From positions 1-52,922 of the forward strand of contig JAPLOM010000024.1 of the NCBI GenBank assembly GCA_026400755.1: a stretch of 52,922 nucleotides of DNA, given 5' to 3'. Each line of letters starts with the position of its first letter. Within the stretch, counting starts at the first letter, position 1. Positions 16,777 through 25,788 of this stretch are shown here, piece after piece. This stretch comes from Alphaproteobacteria bacterium. GTDB lineage: Bacteria > Pseudomonadota > Alphaproteobacteria > CADEGL01. Below the pieces are notes generated by a model. It did no database searches, had not been told where the DNA came from, and worked only from the letters and a program-made list of their open reading frames with translations. A program made the translations under genes and the position numbers.

Positions 16777-17706
16777 ATGAGCGAAACCGCCAAATCTTCG
16801 AGGCTTACAGGCATCGCGCTCTTCGTGGCGGCGGTCTGCCTGTTTCCGTTCATGGATGCGACGGCCAAGTACCTGAGTGCCGACTACCACACCGCCCAGA
16901 TTGTCTGGGCGCGCTATACGTTCCATCTGATCGTGGTCGCGGCGTTGTTGCGCGGCAGCCTGGTCAAGTACATGCGCAGCAGGAACTTGCGGCTCCAGGG
17001 CCTGCGCACCGTCCTCATGATCGGCGCGACGTTCCTGTTCTTCACCGCGCTGCGTTTCATCCCGTTGGCGAACGCCATTGCCATCAATTTCCTGGCGCCC
17101 TTACTGGTGGTCACGTTCTCGGTGCCGCTTCTCAAGGAGAAGGTCGAGCCCATCCGCTGGCTTGCGGTCGCGATCGGCTTCGGCGCGGTCCTTTTGATCA
17201 TCCGGCCGGGTGTGGAAGGGTTTCAGTGGGCCTCGCTTCTCGTGATCTGTTCGGCCTCTTGCTATGCGCTCTACCAGCTTGTGACGCGGCGGCTCTCGAC
17301 GGTCGATCATCCGTACACGACGCTGTTCTATTCCGGCATCGGTGGTTTCGTGGTGTTCAGCCTGTGGGTGCCGTTCGAATGGCGCGATCCGACACCGGTG
17401 GCATGGGTGTTGATGGTGATGATGGGCCTGATCGGCGGCCTGTCGCACTATTTCCTGATCCGTGCCTTTGCCTATGCGCCCGCGTCGGTGCTGGCGCCGT
17501 TCAATTACGGCACCATCGTGGTCGGCACGGCCATCGGCTATGTCTGGTTCGGCAACTTTCCGGACCAGTGGGCCATCGCCGGCACTCTCATTCTGATCGT
17601 TTCGGGGCTGTCCCTGGTCTGGCGCGAGGCGCGAGCCGGCATGACAGCGCGCCGTGCCGCCACTAAGCTTGCCGCACAAACCGGAGAGGGAAGGGATTCA
17701 CGATGA
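16777..17706 (+). CDS. DMT superfamily (EamA) transporter
   Basis: 309 residues with about ten hydrophobic segments in two EamA repeats; the first starts GIALFVAAVCLFPFMDATAK and the second around ASLLVICSASCYALYQLVTR. Drug/metabolite transporters of this class export amino acids, sugars or other small metabolites. ATG 16777 is chosen over far upstream in-frame codons because hydrophobic repeat 1 starts immediately after. Its stop overlaps the rraA-like start (ATGA), so both proteins are likely made together. The substrate is unknown. Confidence 0.88.
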   Translation: MSETAKSSRLTGIALFVAAVCLFPFMDATAKYLSADYHTAQIVWARYTFHLIVVAALLRGSLVKYMRSRNLRLQGLRTVLMIGATFLFFTALRFIPLANAIAINFLAPLLVVTFSVPLLKEKVEPIRWLAVAIGFGAVLLIIRPGVEGFQWASLLVICSASCYALYQLVTRRLSTVDHPYTTLFYSGIGGFVVFSLWVPFEWRDPTPVAWVLMVMMGLIGGLSHYFLIRAFAYAPASVLAPFNYGTIVVGTAIGYVWFGNFPDQWAIAGTLILIVSGLSLVWREARAGMTARRAATKLAAQTGEGRDSR

Positions 17707-18413
17707 CGACCAAGCCGCTCAACGAACAAGAATTGGCAGCCCTGCGCAAATTCGACACGCCCACCATCTGCAACATCCTGGAGTTGGTGGCGCCGGCCCG
17801 CCGCGGCATCGGCTACACCACACGCTATCTACACTGCGTGTTCCCCAGCCTGCCGCCGATCGTGGGCTATGCGCGGACCGCGACCGTGCGCGCGAAGGAG
17901 CCCAGCGCCGTGAAGGGCGAGGCCTACCGCAACCTGCGCTTCTCTTATTTCGACTATGTCGGCAACGGCCCGGGCCCGCGCGTCAGCGTGATCCAGGATT
18001 TGGACGACGGCCAGCCGGGCTATGGCTCGTTCTGGGGCGAGGTGAATTCGAACGTCCACAAAGCGCTGGGTTGCCTGGGCGTCGTCACCAACGGCAGCGT
18101 GCGCGACCTGGACATGATCGCCGAGAATTTCCAGCTCATCGCCGGCGTGATCGCGCCGTCCCATGCCTACATTCACCTGGTGAATTTCGACTGCGAGGTG
18201 AACGTGCACGGCATGGTGGTGAATTCGGGCGACCTGATCCACGCCGACCGCCACGGCGCCGTTGTGATTCCGCACGAGGTGGCGCGCGACATTCCGAAGG
18301 CGTCGGAGAAGCTGATCGCGCGCGAGGCCGTCATCATCGAGGCCGCGAAGAAGAAGGGCGTGACGGTCGAGGAGCTTAAGCGCGCCTATATCGAGGCCGA
18401 CAAGATCGCCTAG
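17703..18413 (+). CDS. RraA-like/4-carboxy-4-hydroxy-2-oxoadipate aldolase family protein
   Basis: 236 residues of the RraA/HMG aldolase fold. The N-terminal FDTPTICNILE and the central GEVNSNVHKALGCLGVVTNG, followed by SVRDLD, hold the usual divalent-metal and substrate residues, notably the Arg-Asp pair. Members are aldolases in aromatic catabolism (acting on 4-carboxy-4-hydroxy-2-oxoadipate) or oxaloacetate decarboxylases; true RraA inhibits RNase E. Coupled to a DMT transporter, a metabolic role is more likely. It is convergent with the SDR at 18410 and overlaps it by four bases. Confidence 0.85.
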   Translation: MTTKPLNEQELAALRKFDTPTICNILELVAPARRGIGYTTRYLHCVFPSLPPIVGYARTATVRAKEPSAVKGEAYRNLRFSYFDYVGNGPGPRVSVIQDLDDGQPGYGSFWGEVNSNVHKALGCLGVVTNGSVRDLDMIAENFQLIAGVIAPSHAYIHLVNFDCEVNVHGMVVNSGDLIHADRHGAVVIPHEVARDIPKASEKLIAREAVIIEAAKKKGVTVEELKRAYIEADKIA

Positions 18414-19126
18414 CCCGTCATCAGAACGCCGCCGTTCACCTGAAGGATCGCGCCGGTCGTATGGCCGGCGCGGTCGTCCGCCAGATAGCGGATGGCGTGA
18501 ACCACCTCGTCCATGGTGGCCAGGCGTTTGCCCGGAATGCTCGCGCGGATCTTGGCCAGCGTCCCCGGCGAGAACTTGGCCGTCATGCGCCCGTCGATCG
18601 GACCCGGCGCCACGGCGTTGCAATAGACGTCATGCTTGGCGCCCTCCAGCGCATAGGCCTTGGTCAGCGCGTGGACCCCGGCCTTGGACGCGCCATACGC
18701 CGGATGGACGCTGAGGCCGCCCAACTGGCCGGACAATGAACCGACATTGACGATACGCCCGCCCGCGCCGGCCATGACCGACAGCGCCGCGGCGCAACCA
18801 TGGAACGTACCGGTCAGGTTGATCGCGATCACCGTGTTCCAGACATCGGGATCGGCCTCGATCACCCGCGCGGCTTCGAACAGCCCGGCCACGTTGACCC
18901 AGACCTTCAGCGCCGATTCGGCTGCGGCCTGTTTCGCCAAGGCGAAGACCTGCGCGCGCTCGGTAACGTCCAGCTTGGAGGCGATCAAGCCCGGCCGCGC
19001 GCGGATCGGCGCCACGTCGCCGCCATAGACCCGGTAACCGTCGGCCAGGAAGCTGTCCACGACGGCTCCGCCCAAATCGCCGGCCGCGCCGGTCACCACC
19101 ACGCTGTTTGGTTTGTCCGCGGCCAT
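18410..19126 (-). CDS. SDR-family oxidoreductase
   Basis: 238 residues, SDR fold: TGAAGDLGGA cofactor loop, VNVAGLFE in place of NNAG, VNVGSLSG with the catalytic Ser and YGASKAGV with Tyr-Lys, and a final QVNGGVL. ATG 19126 was chosen because GGGAGAT lies just upstream; ATG 19153 is the longer alternative. It is convergent with the RraA-like gene. Substrate unknown. Confidence 0.9.
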   Translation of the reverse strand: MAADKPNSVVVTGAAGDLGGAVVDSFLADGYRVYGGDVAPIRARPGLIASKLDVTERAQVFALAKQAAAESALKVWVNVAGLFEAARVIEADPDVWNTVIAINLTGTFHGCAAALSVMAGAGGRIVNVGSLSGQLGGLSVHPAYGASKAGVHALTKAYALEGAKHDVYCNAVAPGPIDGRMTAKFSPGTLAKIRASIPGKRLATMDEVVHAIRYLADDRAGHTTGAILQVNGGVLMTG

Positions 19127-19327
19127 GGCTATCTCCCTCGTTGTGTCCCGCAACAGCTAGCCGGGCGAGCGCGGGCGTGCAACTGCCCGTCGTTGTGCGG
19201 TTTCGATGCCTCGGGTAAAGTGAGCGCGCCTTGGAAGGGTTCGAGATGGCGAAGGGCGAGAGCATGCGGATCGGCGACGTCTCTCCTTCTATCTCCCTAA
19301 CCAAGGGCTGAGGCCGCAAGGCCGCCC

Positions 19328-21550
19328 GTGCGCTTCCTCCACCGCAACCTCCATTTCATCCTGCCGCTGGCTGTCCTGGCCGCCGCTGTGTTCCTGCGCG
19401 CGGACGAACCCTGGCTGGTCGAGCAGGCGCGCTTGTCGGTCTTCGACAACTATCAGCGGCTGAAGCCGCGCGTCTACGATCCCGCCTCACCCGTACGCAT
19501 CGTCGACATCGACGACGAATCCCTGGCGCGTCTGGGCCAGTGGCCCTGGCCACGTACTCTTCTGGCCGGGCTGGTCGATCGGTTGGGGGCAGCCGGTGTG
19601 GTCACGATCGCGTTCGACGCCGTCTTCGCCGAACCCGACCGTACCTCGCCGCAACGCCTGCTGGAGTTGTGGACCGACGCGGGCGCGGCGGACGCGGTGC
19701 GCGCACGCATCGCGAAACTGCCCGACAACGACCAGGTCTTTGCCGACGCGCTTGGGCGCGTGAATGCGGTGACGGGCTTCGTGCTGACGAATTCGGTGCA
19801 CGGACGCGCTCCCGAGCTGAAGGCCGGCTTCGCCTTCGCGGGCGACGATCCCGAGCCGTTCGTGCTGGCCTATACAGGTGCCGTGGTCAATTTGCCCGCG
19901 ATCGCAGCAGCCGCTGCGGGCAACGGCAGCATCACGGGTCTGCCCGACCGCGATGGGATCATCCGCCGCACGCCCTTGGTGTTCAGGCTGGACGAGAAAA
20001 TCTATCCCTCGCTGGTCGTCGAGGCGTTGCGGGTGGCGCAAGATGCCAGCACCTACATCATCAAGTCCTCGGGCGCCTCGGGCGTTTACAGCTTTGGCGA
20101 GCGCACGGGCATCAGCCAGATCAAGGTCGGCAACTTCCCGATCCCGACCGATGCTTATGGCCGCGTCTGGATTCACTACGCGGGCACCCAGGCCGCGCGC
20201 TTTGTCCCGGCGTGGCGGGTTATGCAGCCCGACTTCGATGCCAGCGAGGTCGCGGGACGCATCATCTTCATCGGCACCACGGCGGCGGGCCTTAAGGATC
20301 TGCGCACCACGCCCTTGAATCCCACCGCGGCCGGGGTCGAGGTCTTTGCCGAACTTTTGGAGCAGATCCTCGCCAAGGATTTCCTGGAACGGCCGCACTT
20401 CGCGCTGGGACTCGAGCTGGTCTATCTCGTGGCGCTCGGGCTTTTGCTCATCGTTCTGGTGCCGCGCGTGGGCGCACGCTGGTGCGCGTTCGTGGCCACC
20501 GCGGCCATCGCGAGCGCTGTCTTCGGCTCCTGGCATGCTTACACACGGTGGCATTGGTTGCTGGACCCGGTCTTTCCCTCGATGGCCGTTCTGGCCGTCT
20601 ATATCGTGCAGACCGGCATCATCTTCCTGCGCACCGAAACCGAGCGGCGCTGGGTCCGCAACGCTTTCGGACGCTACATCTCGCCCGCCGTGGTCAGCCG
20701 CCTGGCCGAGCATCCGGAGCGCCTGGCGCTGGGCGGAGAGATGCGCGAGATGACGGTGATGTTCAGCGACATCCGTGATTTCACCGCGCGCTCTGAACGG
20801 CTCGATGCGCAGGGCCTCACGCGGTTCATCAACCGCTATCTCACGCCCATGACGGAATGCGTGCTGACCAACCAGGGCACGGTCGACAAATATATCGGCG
20901 ATTGCGTGATGGCGTTCTGGAACGCGCCGCTCGACGACGCCGACCATCGCCGCCATGCCTGCCGCACGGCGCTGGCCATGCGCGCGCGGCTGGCCGGCCT
21001 GAATGAATCCTGGGCGGCGGAAGCGCAGGCAGCAGGCGAAACCTTCGACCCCATGCGCATCGGCATCGGTCTCAACACGGGCCTCTGTTGCGTGGGCAAT
21101 ATGGGTTCGGACCAACGGTTCGACTATTCGGTCCTGGGCGATGACGTGAATTTGGCCTCGCGGTTAGAAGGGCAGTCCAAAGTCTATGGAGTCGACATCA
21201 TCGCCAGTGAAGCCGCGCTGGCCGGCGTCGAGGGATTCGCTTCACTCGAAATCGACCTGATCCGGGTCAAGGGTAAGGCGCGCCCCGTGCGCATCTTCCA
21301 TCTGGCAGGCGATCAGGCCCATGCGGCGTCCGATGCGTTCATGCGCCTGTCCGCCGCCCACGGCGACATGCTGCGCGCCTATTGCGCGCGGAATTGGGAC
21401 GCCGCCGACGCGGCGCTTGCACGCTGCCGCGCCTCCGTTGCTCCGACGCTCGCGCCGCTCTATAATCTCTACGCACAGCGTATAGCCGTGTTCCGCGTGC
21501 AGCCGCCTGCTGCCGGGTGGGACGGCGTCCACGACGCAGCTGAGAAATAG
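19328..21550 (+). CDS. CHASE2-domain adenylate cyclase (membrane sensor)
   Basis: 740 residues. A membrane anchor (10-24) is followed by a periplasmic CHASE2 sensor domain (about 25-355, with VRIVDIDDESLARLGQWPWP and GRIIFIGTTAAGLKDLR), then three membrane segments (358-435) and a class III nucleotide cyclase domain (about 470-655). The cyclase keeps both metal Asp residues (D481 in FSDIRDF, D525 in KYIGD), Lys521 and Asp599 for adenine, and Asn608/Arg612 for the transition state, so it should make cAMP. GTG 19328 is the start, with AAGG upstream. It is first in a row with a TPR/barrel protein and a FecR-domain protein. Confidence 0.93.
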   Translation: MRFLHRNLHFILPLAVLAAAVFLRADEPWLVEQARLSVFDNYQRLKPRVYDPASPVRIVDIDDESLARLGQWPWPRTLLAGLVDRLGAAGVVTIAFDAVFAEPDRTSPQRLLELWTDAGAADAVRARIAKLPDNDQVFADALGRVNAVTGFVLTNSVHGRAPELKAGFAFAGDDPEPFVLAYTGAVVNLPAIAAAAAGNGSITGLPDRDGIIRRTPLVFRLDEKIYPSLVVEALRVAQDASTYIIKSSGASGVYSFGERTGISQIKVGNFPIPTDAYGRVWIHYAGTQAARFVPAWRVMQPDFDASEVAGRIIFIGTTAAGLKDLRTTPLNPTAAGVEVFAELLEQILAKDFLERPHFALGLELVYLVALGLLLIVLVPRVGARWCAFVATAAIASAVFGSWHAYTRWHWLLDPVFPSMAVLAVYIVQTGIIFLRTETERRWVRNAFGRYISPAVVSRLAEHPERLALGGEMREMTVMFSDIRDFTARSERLDAQGLTRFINRYLTPMTECVLTNQGTVDKYIGDCVMAFWNAPLDDADHRRHACRTALAMRARLAGLNESWAAEAQAAGETFDPMRIGIGLNTGLCCVGNMGSDQRFDYSVLGDDVNLASRLEGQSKVYGVDIIASEAALAGVEGFASLEIDLIRVKGKARPVRIFHLAGDQAHAASDAFMRLSAAHGDMLRAYCARNWDAADAALARCRASVAPTLAPLYNLYAQRIAVFRVQPPAAGWDGVHDAAEK

Positions 21551-21643
21551 TGGCCGGTATCCTGGCATGGCCTTGATACCCCCCTGTCGTTTGTTGGAGT
21601 TTAGGAGTGTAAAAGGCACGTCCGGTCTGGAGATCGGCGATGG

Positions 21644-23128
21644 ATGGCCAGGGGACGCACAGCCGGGATGTGCAGATATGGGAGGACGTTGAGCCTTCGC
21701 CGCGTTGGGCAAAGGTGTGCTTTGCTGTTGTTCGCCGTCATCGCCCAATGGCAATGGTCGACTTTCGTGCACGCGCAGACCTCGGGGCCGCAAAACGAGC
21801 CTGGGCGCGTGGATTTCGACACCAAGACGAAAATCGAGGCCGAAAAGACGGCCGAGCAGGCGATCGATCGCGAGCAGATCGAAGGCAAGGACGTGACCTT
21901 CGAACAGATCCTGGCCGATCCCGACAATATTGAACTCAACTATCTCTACGCCGAGACGCAGATACGGAACGGCGACGTGATTAGCGCCAGCGCCACGCTT
22001 GAGCGCATCCTGTTGATCGACCCCAACCTTCCGCGGGTGCGGCTCCTCTACGCGATCGTCCAGTACCGGCTTGAAAATCTCGCCGAGGCTCAAAAGGAGC
22101 TGGAGTCCGTTCGAGAATTGGAGATGCCCGATTCCCTGCGCCTGGAGATCGATCAGTATCTTTACCAAATCCAGCAAAAGCGAAAGCGGCTTCGGATGAG
22201 CGCGTATGTCAGCCTCGGTGGCGGCTACGACACGAACCGCAACGGCTCGCCCAGTTCCGGGCAGGTCCTCATCCTTGATACGCCTTTCGACGTCAGTGGT
22301 TCGGCCGCCCAGGGTGATGACTGGAACGTACAGGGCGTGACGCGATTCGATGCCGTGTACGATCTCGGGTTTCAGGCGCGCCATGAGTTGTTCGGATCGC
22401 TGACTGGCTATGCCCAGCAGCAAAAGCAGCTTGGTCAGTATGATATCCGCTCGGGTTCGGTGGAGTTCGGCGGAAACTATGATTTGACGCCGACCACCAT
22501 CACGCCAGTGGTCTATGACCGTCGCCTATCCCTCGCGCGTCAAAATTATTTGCACGTTACGGGCATGCGCCTGCGCGCGACCACGCAGGTCATGTCCGGA
22601 GTCGCGGGCTACGTGGAAGGCGTCGGCGAAGACCAGAAGTACCGCAATATCTCGACCGACCAATTCGGGCGGGAGCGGTCGGGGCCGCAGTGGGAGTTCG
22701 CCGTCGGCAGCGAGCTTGTCCTGAACCCCGAAATGCGCCTGAGCGTCGAGTACCGCTACCTGCTCAAGCAGGCCCGTGAGAAGTACAACGCTTATATCGA
22801 GAACGGATACTCGATCTCCCACACATGGCTTCTCGGCGGGGGGCAGTTTCTCCTCAGCACATTTTCCTATCAGCATGACGTATACGATGACCCCGATCTT
22901 CTCGTCAGCCCGACCACTGAGCGCGATCAGCTGTATCGCTTCCGGGTTACGTACGGCGTTCCGGTGAACGCGGTGATGGGAAGTGAGTCAACCACGATCG
23001 GCGCCGCCCTGTCGGGCGTCAACCTGACCGGAACGTTCGAGTATTTCCGAGAGGGCTCAAAGATCACGAACAACGCCTACACGAACAGGAAATATTCCCT
23101 GGCCTTCAGCAAACGTTGGGAGTTCTGA
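21644..23128 (+). CDS. TPR plus beta-barrel outer membrane protein (DUF560/SLAM-like)
   Basis: 494 residues. A hydrophobic signal segment (around 27-43, ending VHAQT) is followed by a TPR-like helical region (about 80-185: NYLYAETQIRNGDVISASAT, RLLYAIVQYRLENLAEAQKE) and a beta-rich C-terminal barrel ending in Phe (SLAFSKRWEF), as outer membrane barrels do. This is the layout of DUF560/SLAM-type proteins, which help bring partner proteins to the cell surface. ATG 21644 is used; ATG 21668 is possible. It lies 93 bases after the cyclase and one base before the FecR gene. Its cargo may be that neighbour (inference). Confidence 0.78.
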   Translation: MARGRTAGMCRYGRTLSLRRVGQRCALLLFAVIAQWQWSTFVHAQTSGPQNEPGRVDFDTKTKIEAEKTAEQAIDREQIEGKDVTFEQILADPDNIELNYLYAETQIRNGDVISASATLERILLIDPNLPRVRLLYAIVQYRLENLAEAQKELESVRELEMPDSLRLEIDQYLYQIQQKRKRLRMSAYVSLGGGYDTNRNGSPSSGQVLILDTPFDVSGSAAQGDDWNVQGVTRFDAVYDLGFQARHELFGSLTGYAQQQKQLGQYDIRSGSVEFGGNYDLTPTTITPVVYDRRLSLARQNYLHVTGMRLRATTQVMSGVAGYVEGVGEDQKYRNISTDQFGRERSGPQWEFAVGSELVLNPEMRLSVEYRYLLKQAREKYNAYIENGYSISHTWLLGGGQFLLSTFSYQHDVYDDPDLLVSPTTERDQLYRFRVTYGVPVNAVMGSESTTIGAALSGVNLTGTFEYFREGSKITNNAYTNRKYSLAFSKRWEF

Positions 23129-23129
23129 A

Positions 23130-24665
23130 ATGCACGATCAACGATCGGGCGTTGCGAAGCGATTAGGCAGGTTCGGGGTCTTGCGGGCGGGATTGACGCT
23201 GACCGCTCTCTGCATTGGCATCTCTCAGGCTGCGCCCATGGAACTCGCGCAGACCCAGGTCGCGACAGCGGTCAAGGCGGGCATCGCAGCCGCTGTGCGC
23301 GGGTCGGCCCAGCAGATAAGCCGCGGCGCATCCGTCGGGCGTGCCGTACAGAGTGGAGACGCCGTCTTTCTTGGCGATGAAATCAAGACCGGGCCATCCG
23401 CGGGACTTCAAATCGTTCTCATGGACGAAACCGTTTTCACCATCGGCTCCAATGCTTCGCTGGCCATCGACCAGTTCGTTTACGATCCGTCGAGCGGCAA
23501 GGGCAAGGTTGCGGCCCGGATTGTGACCGGCGCTTTCCGGTTCGTTTCGGGGCGGGTCGCACGCAACGATCCGAAAGACATGACGATCGGGCTGCCCAGC
23601 GGCACGATCGGTATCCGTGGCACGAGCGTGGAAGGAGTGACGGACGGAGTTAGGACGTTGGTCGTGCTGCGCGGACCAGGACCGGACAACAATGCCGGAG
23701 AAAGGGAGGGGCGAATCGTTGTCGGCAACGCGATGGGGGAAGTGCTGATCGCGCGGTCCGGCTTCGCAACCACTTTCACGACCTTGACGCCGCCGACCGA
23801 ACCCCAGCGCATCACGGCGGAACAACAATTGCAAATCCGCGGCGCTTTAAAGCCAAGCGTGGTCGCGCCGCCTGCATCCGGCGACAAACCCGCGTCCGGG
23901 TCCGGTCCGGCGCCGCAGGAGGCCAAAGCTCCTGCATCCGGCGACAAACCCGCGTCCGAGTCCGGTCCGGCGCCGCAGGAGGCCAAAGCTCCAAGCGGAA
24001 AAGGACAACCAGACGGTTCGAATCAGGGTGGGTCGAATCAGATTGGGCCCAAAGGAGAAGCTTTGCCTTCGGGCCTGAACGGCGTGGCCCAGCCGATCGG
24101 CCAAGGCCCTTCTTTGGTCCAGCAGTCGGGGCAGGCAAAGGCCGGTGCGCTCGGGACCTTGGCCAGTTTCGACAATGTCCAAACGATCATCAAGAGCGGC
24201 ACTCAAGCCGTGGTCCAAGCGTTCCAGGACTCCGAGATTCAGATCGACAAATTCACAACGTTCGCCCAGCTAAACACCTTGACTGGGACCGCAGAGATGA
24301 GCTTGAAAAAGCTTTACCTCGATCCCATTAAGGGAAATGGCGGTGGCATGTACGACATTTCGCTGGCTGTCAATTTCAGTGCGCGGACGATCGACGTGAA
24401 AATGGAGGGCTACTATAAACTCGGTTTGGACACGGGCACGCTGGAGTCACCAGACATCTATAGCTATGCGAACAAGAAAGGTCCCGCAGAAGGTATCATC
24501 AATTATCTTTCTCACCAGGGCGCCAAGATCGAAGTGGCTTTGGTGGCGAAGAACTTTGGCGGGCGGATCGCGGATACGATCGCACACACTGTGACGGTTT
24601 CCGACAAGAAAGGAGACAACGTCATCCAGACACGTGGAGGCCAAGGCATCATGGGCCGTCCGTAA
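23130..24665 (+). CDS. Exported FecR-domain protein
   Basis: 511 residues. A signal peptide (about 15-35) precedes a FecR domain (about 65-170: GRAVQSGDAVFLGDEIKTGP, then VTGAFRFVSGRVARN and SGTIGIRGTSVEGV). Next comes a Pro/Ala/Gly-rich linker with a 20-residue repeat duplicated in tandem, and a C-terminal domain (about 330-511) that I do not recognise. FecR domains of this kind occur in secreted or surface proteins as well as in sigma-factor regulators; there is no membrane anchor after the signal. ATG 23130, one base after the barrel stop, has GGGAG upstream. A strong terminator follows at 24692. Confidence 0.85.
   Translation: MHDQRSGVAKRLGRFGVLRAGLTLTALCIGISQAAPMELAQTQVATAVKAGIAAAVRGSAQQISRGASVGRAVQSGDAVFLGDEIKTGPSAGLQIVLMDETVFTIGSNASLAIDQFVYDPSSGKGKVAARIVTGAFRFVSGRVARNDPKDMTIGLPSGTIGIRGTSVEGVTDGVRTLVVLRGPGPDNNAGEREGRIVVGNAMGEVLIARSGFATTFTTLTPPTEPQRITAEQQLQIRGALKPSVVAPPASGDKPASGSGPAPQEAKAPASGDKPASESGPAPQEAKAPSGKGQPDGSNQGGSNQIGPKGEALPSGLNGVAQPIGQGPSLVQQSGQAKAGALGTLASFDNVQTIIKSGTQAVVQAFQDSEIQIDKFTTFAQLNTLTGTAEMSLKKLYLDPIKGNGGGMYDISLAVNFSARTIDVKMEGYYKLGLDTGTLESPDIYSYANKKGPAEGIINYLSHQGAKIEVALVAKNFGGRIADTIAHTVTVSDKKGDNVIQTRGGQGIMGRP
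23871..23990 (+). repeat. Tandem 60-bp repeat, two copies, in the FecR protein linker
   Basis: Unit 1 is 23871-23930 and unit 2 is 23931-23990. They differ at one base (G at 23899, A at 23959), which changes Gly to Glu. Each unit encodes PASGDKPAS-x-SGPAPQEAKA. The near identity points to recent duplication. Confidence 0.95.
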
Positions 24666-24691
24666 AGCTTCCACGTATACAGGCCGCGTTT

Positions 24692-24721
24692 ACCCGCCCG
24701 CATCCGCGCGGGCGGGTTTTG
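24692..24721 (+). terminator. Rho-independent terminator after the FecR gene
   Basis: ACCCGCCCGC (24692-24701) and GCGGGCGGGT (24708-24717) pair perfectly over 10 bp with a 6-base loop, followed by TTTTG. It closes the cyclase/barrel/FecR unit. Confidence 0.9.
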
Positions 24722-24740
24722 ATTCGTGTGTCTGCACGCG

Positions 24741-24771
24741 AAAAAAAGAGGCCGGACATTGTCCGGCCTCT
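24741..24771 (-). terminator. Rho-independent terminator of the crp-like gene
   Basis: AGAGGCCGGAC and GTCCGGCCTCT form an 11-bp stem with an ATT loop (24747-24771). Seven A residues at 24741-24747 give a U tract on the minus strand, so this terminates transcription from the gene at 24941. The 169 bases between (24772-24940) hold no gene that I can see. Confidence 0.85.
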
Positions 24772-24940
24772 AGCGGGGGAATGCGTCTTGGAGAGGAGGC
24801 TCTCGGGGGAGGTTCAGGCCCGCCGGTTGCCACGAACAGCCCGTGTCAGAATGCATGTTCGATAGACACACGATACGAAAGCACAGGGTTGCGCACAGTG
24901 ACGGACATCACTGATCTAACTATATGAATTTATTGAAGAA

Positions 24941-25639
24941 TTACTCGCCGCGGAAGTCTTCGACCATTTCCGCGAGCCGTTCCATGTCGTTGACGACCAG
25001 CGTGCTGCGCTCGCGCCGGATCAGACCCGAATGCTGCAATTCGCTCACCACGCGCGCCACGGTTTCGCGCGTGGTGCTGACGCGGCTGGCAATGTCGGAG
25101 TGGGTGGGGATCGGCCTGATCGAGGCGCGCTGGGAATCGTCGCCTGCGGCTTCGCGCGCCAGGCGCAGTAACTCGGCATAGACCCGGTTGTGGGCGCCCA
25201 ATGTGCTGAGATCCATGATCCGTTCGGTCGAGGCGCGGACGATATGGGCCAGGCGCTTCAAAAGCACCGTCGCCACGCGCGGATGCTTGACCACCAGATC
25301 CATGAATGGGCCCGGCGCCAGCGAGGCCACCGTCGTGCTCTCGACCGCGACCACGCTCGCCGAGCGCGGCTCGCCGTCGATGGCACCCAGCTCGCCGAAA
25401 TAGCCGCCCGCGTCGATGTCGTCGAAGCTGACTTCGCGGCCCGAGGCGGAGAAATTGACGATCCGCACGCGGCCGCGGACGACGAAGTAGATGTCGCGGG
25501 ATTCCGTATGGCGATCGAAAATCTGCTCGTCGGGCGGATAGTCGCGCCAGGCACAGGCCTTCTCGACCGCGCGAATCTCCGCCGGCGTCAGCCCCTTGAA
25601 GAGCTGGATTCCGTCCAAGGTCGGCTTTTTGTCGGCCAT
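24941..25639 (-). CDS. Crp/Fnr-family regulator with intact cAMP-binding residues
   Basis: 232 residues. The N-terminal cyclic nucleotide-binding domain has FGELGAIDGEPRSASVVAVE (residues 81-100), so Glu83, Arg92 and Ser93 match the cAMP phosphate and ribose contacts of E. coli CRP. The C-terminal winged helix is around 179-209 (THSDIASRVSTTRETVARVV). No Cys cluster for an Fe-S sensor is present, which argues against an Fnr type. It is convergent with the FecR-domain gene, 275 bases away, and not in its operon. The nearby adenylate cyclase makes cAMP sensing a reasonable inference. ATG 25639 follows a G-rich ribosome site. Confidence 0.88.
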   Translation of the reverse strand: MADKKPTLDGIQLFKGLTPAEIRAVEKACAWRDYPPDEQIFDRHTESRDIYFVVRGRVRIVNFSASGREVSFDDIDAGGYFGELGAIDGEPRSASVVAVESTTVASLAPGPFMDLVVKHPRVATVLLKRLAHIVRASTERIMDLSTLGAHNRVYAELLRLAREAAGDDSQRASIRPIPTHSDIASRVSTTRETVARVVSELQHSGLIRRERSTLVVNDMERLAEMVEDFRGE

Positions 25640-25680
25640 GTCGCCCCCCGCACCGGCGGGCATGTTACCGGCGGGGGCTA

Positions 25681-25705
25681 AGGGCGGCGAGAGGCTTGCC
25701 GCCCT
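25681..25705. promoter_or_regulatory. Inverted repeat in the crp/maoC gap
   Basis: AGGGCGGC (25681-25688) pairs with GCCGCCCT (25698-25705) over 8 bp with a 9-base loop, 42 bases upstream of the crp-like start on its own strand. It may be a binding site or a leader hairpin; no T tract follows. Confidence 0.35.
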
Positions 25706-25788
25706 GTCCGGAAGAGCGGCTTACATACCCATTTTGGCCTAGGGACGGTGGGTAAGCTGGCTTGCCCCCATATTCTTCATGGGTTACA

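Noticed and set aside
19246-19311. 21-codon frame before the cyclase (MAKGESMRIGDVSPSISLTK)
   Set aside because: It has a possible ribosome site but is too short and without known relatives; I cannot support it as a gene.
19487-21115. 542-codon antisense open frame opposite the cyclase
   Set aside because: High GC makes long shadow frames common; it has no ribosome site and no recognisable domain, while the plus frame encodes CHASE2 and cyclase domains.
24941-25639. Reading the Crp-like gene as an Fnr oxygen sensor
   Set aside because: It lacks the N-terminal Cys cluster and keeps the cAMP contact residues.
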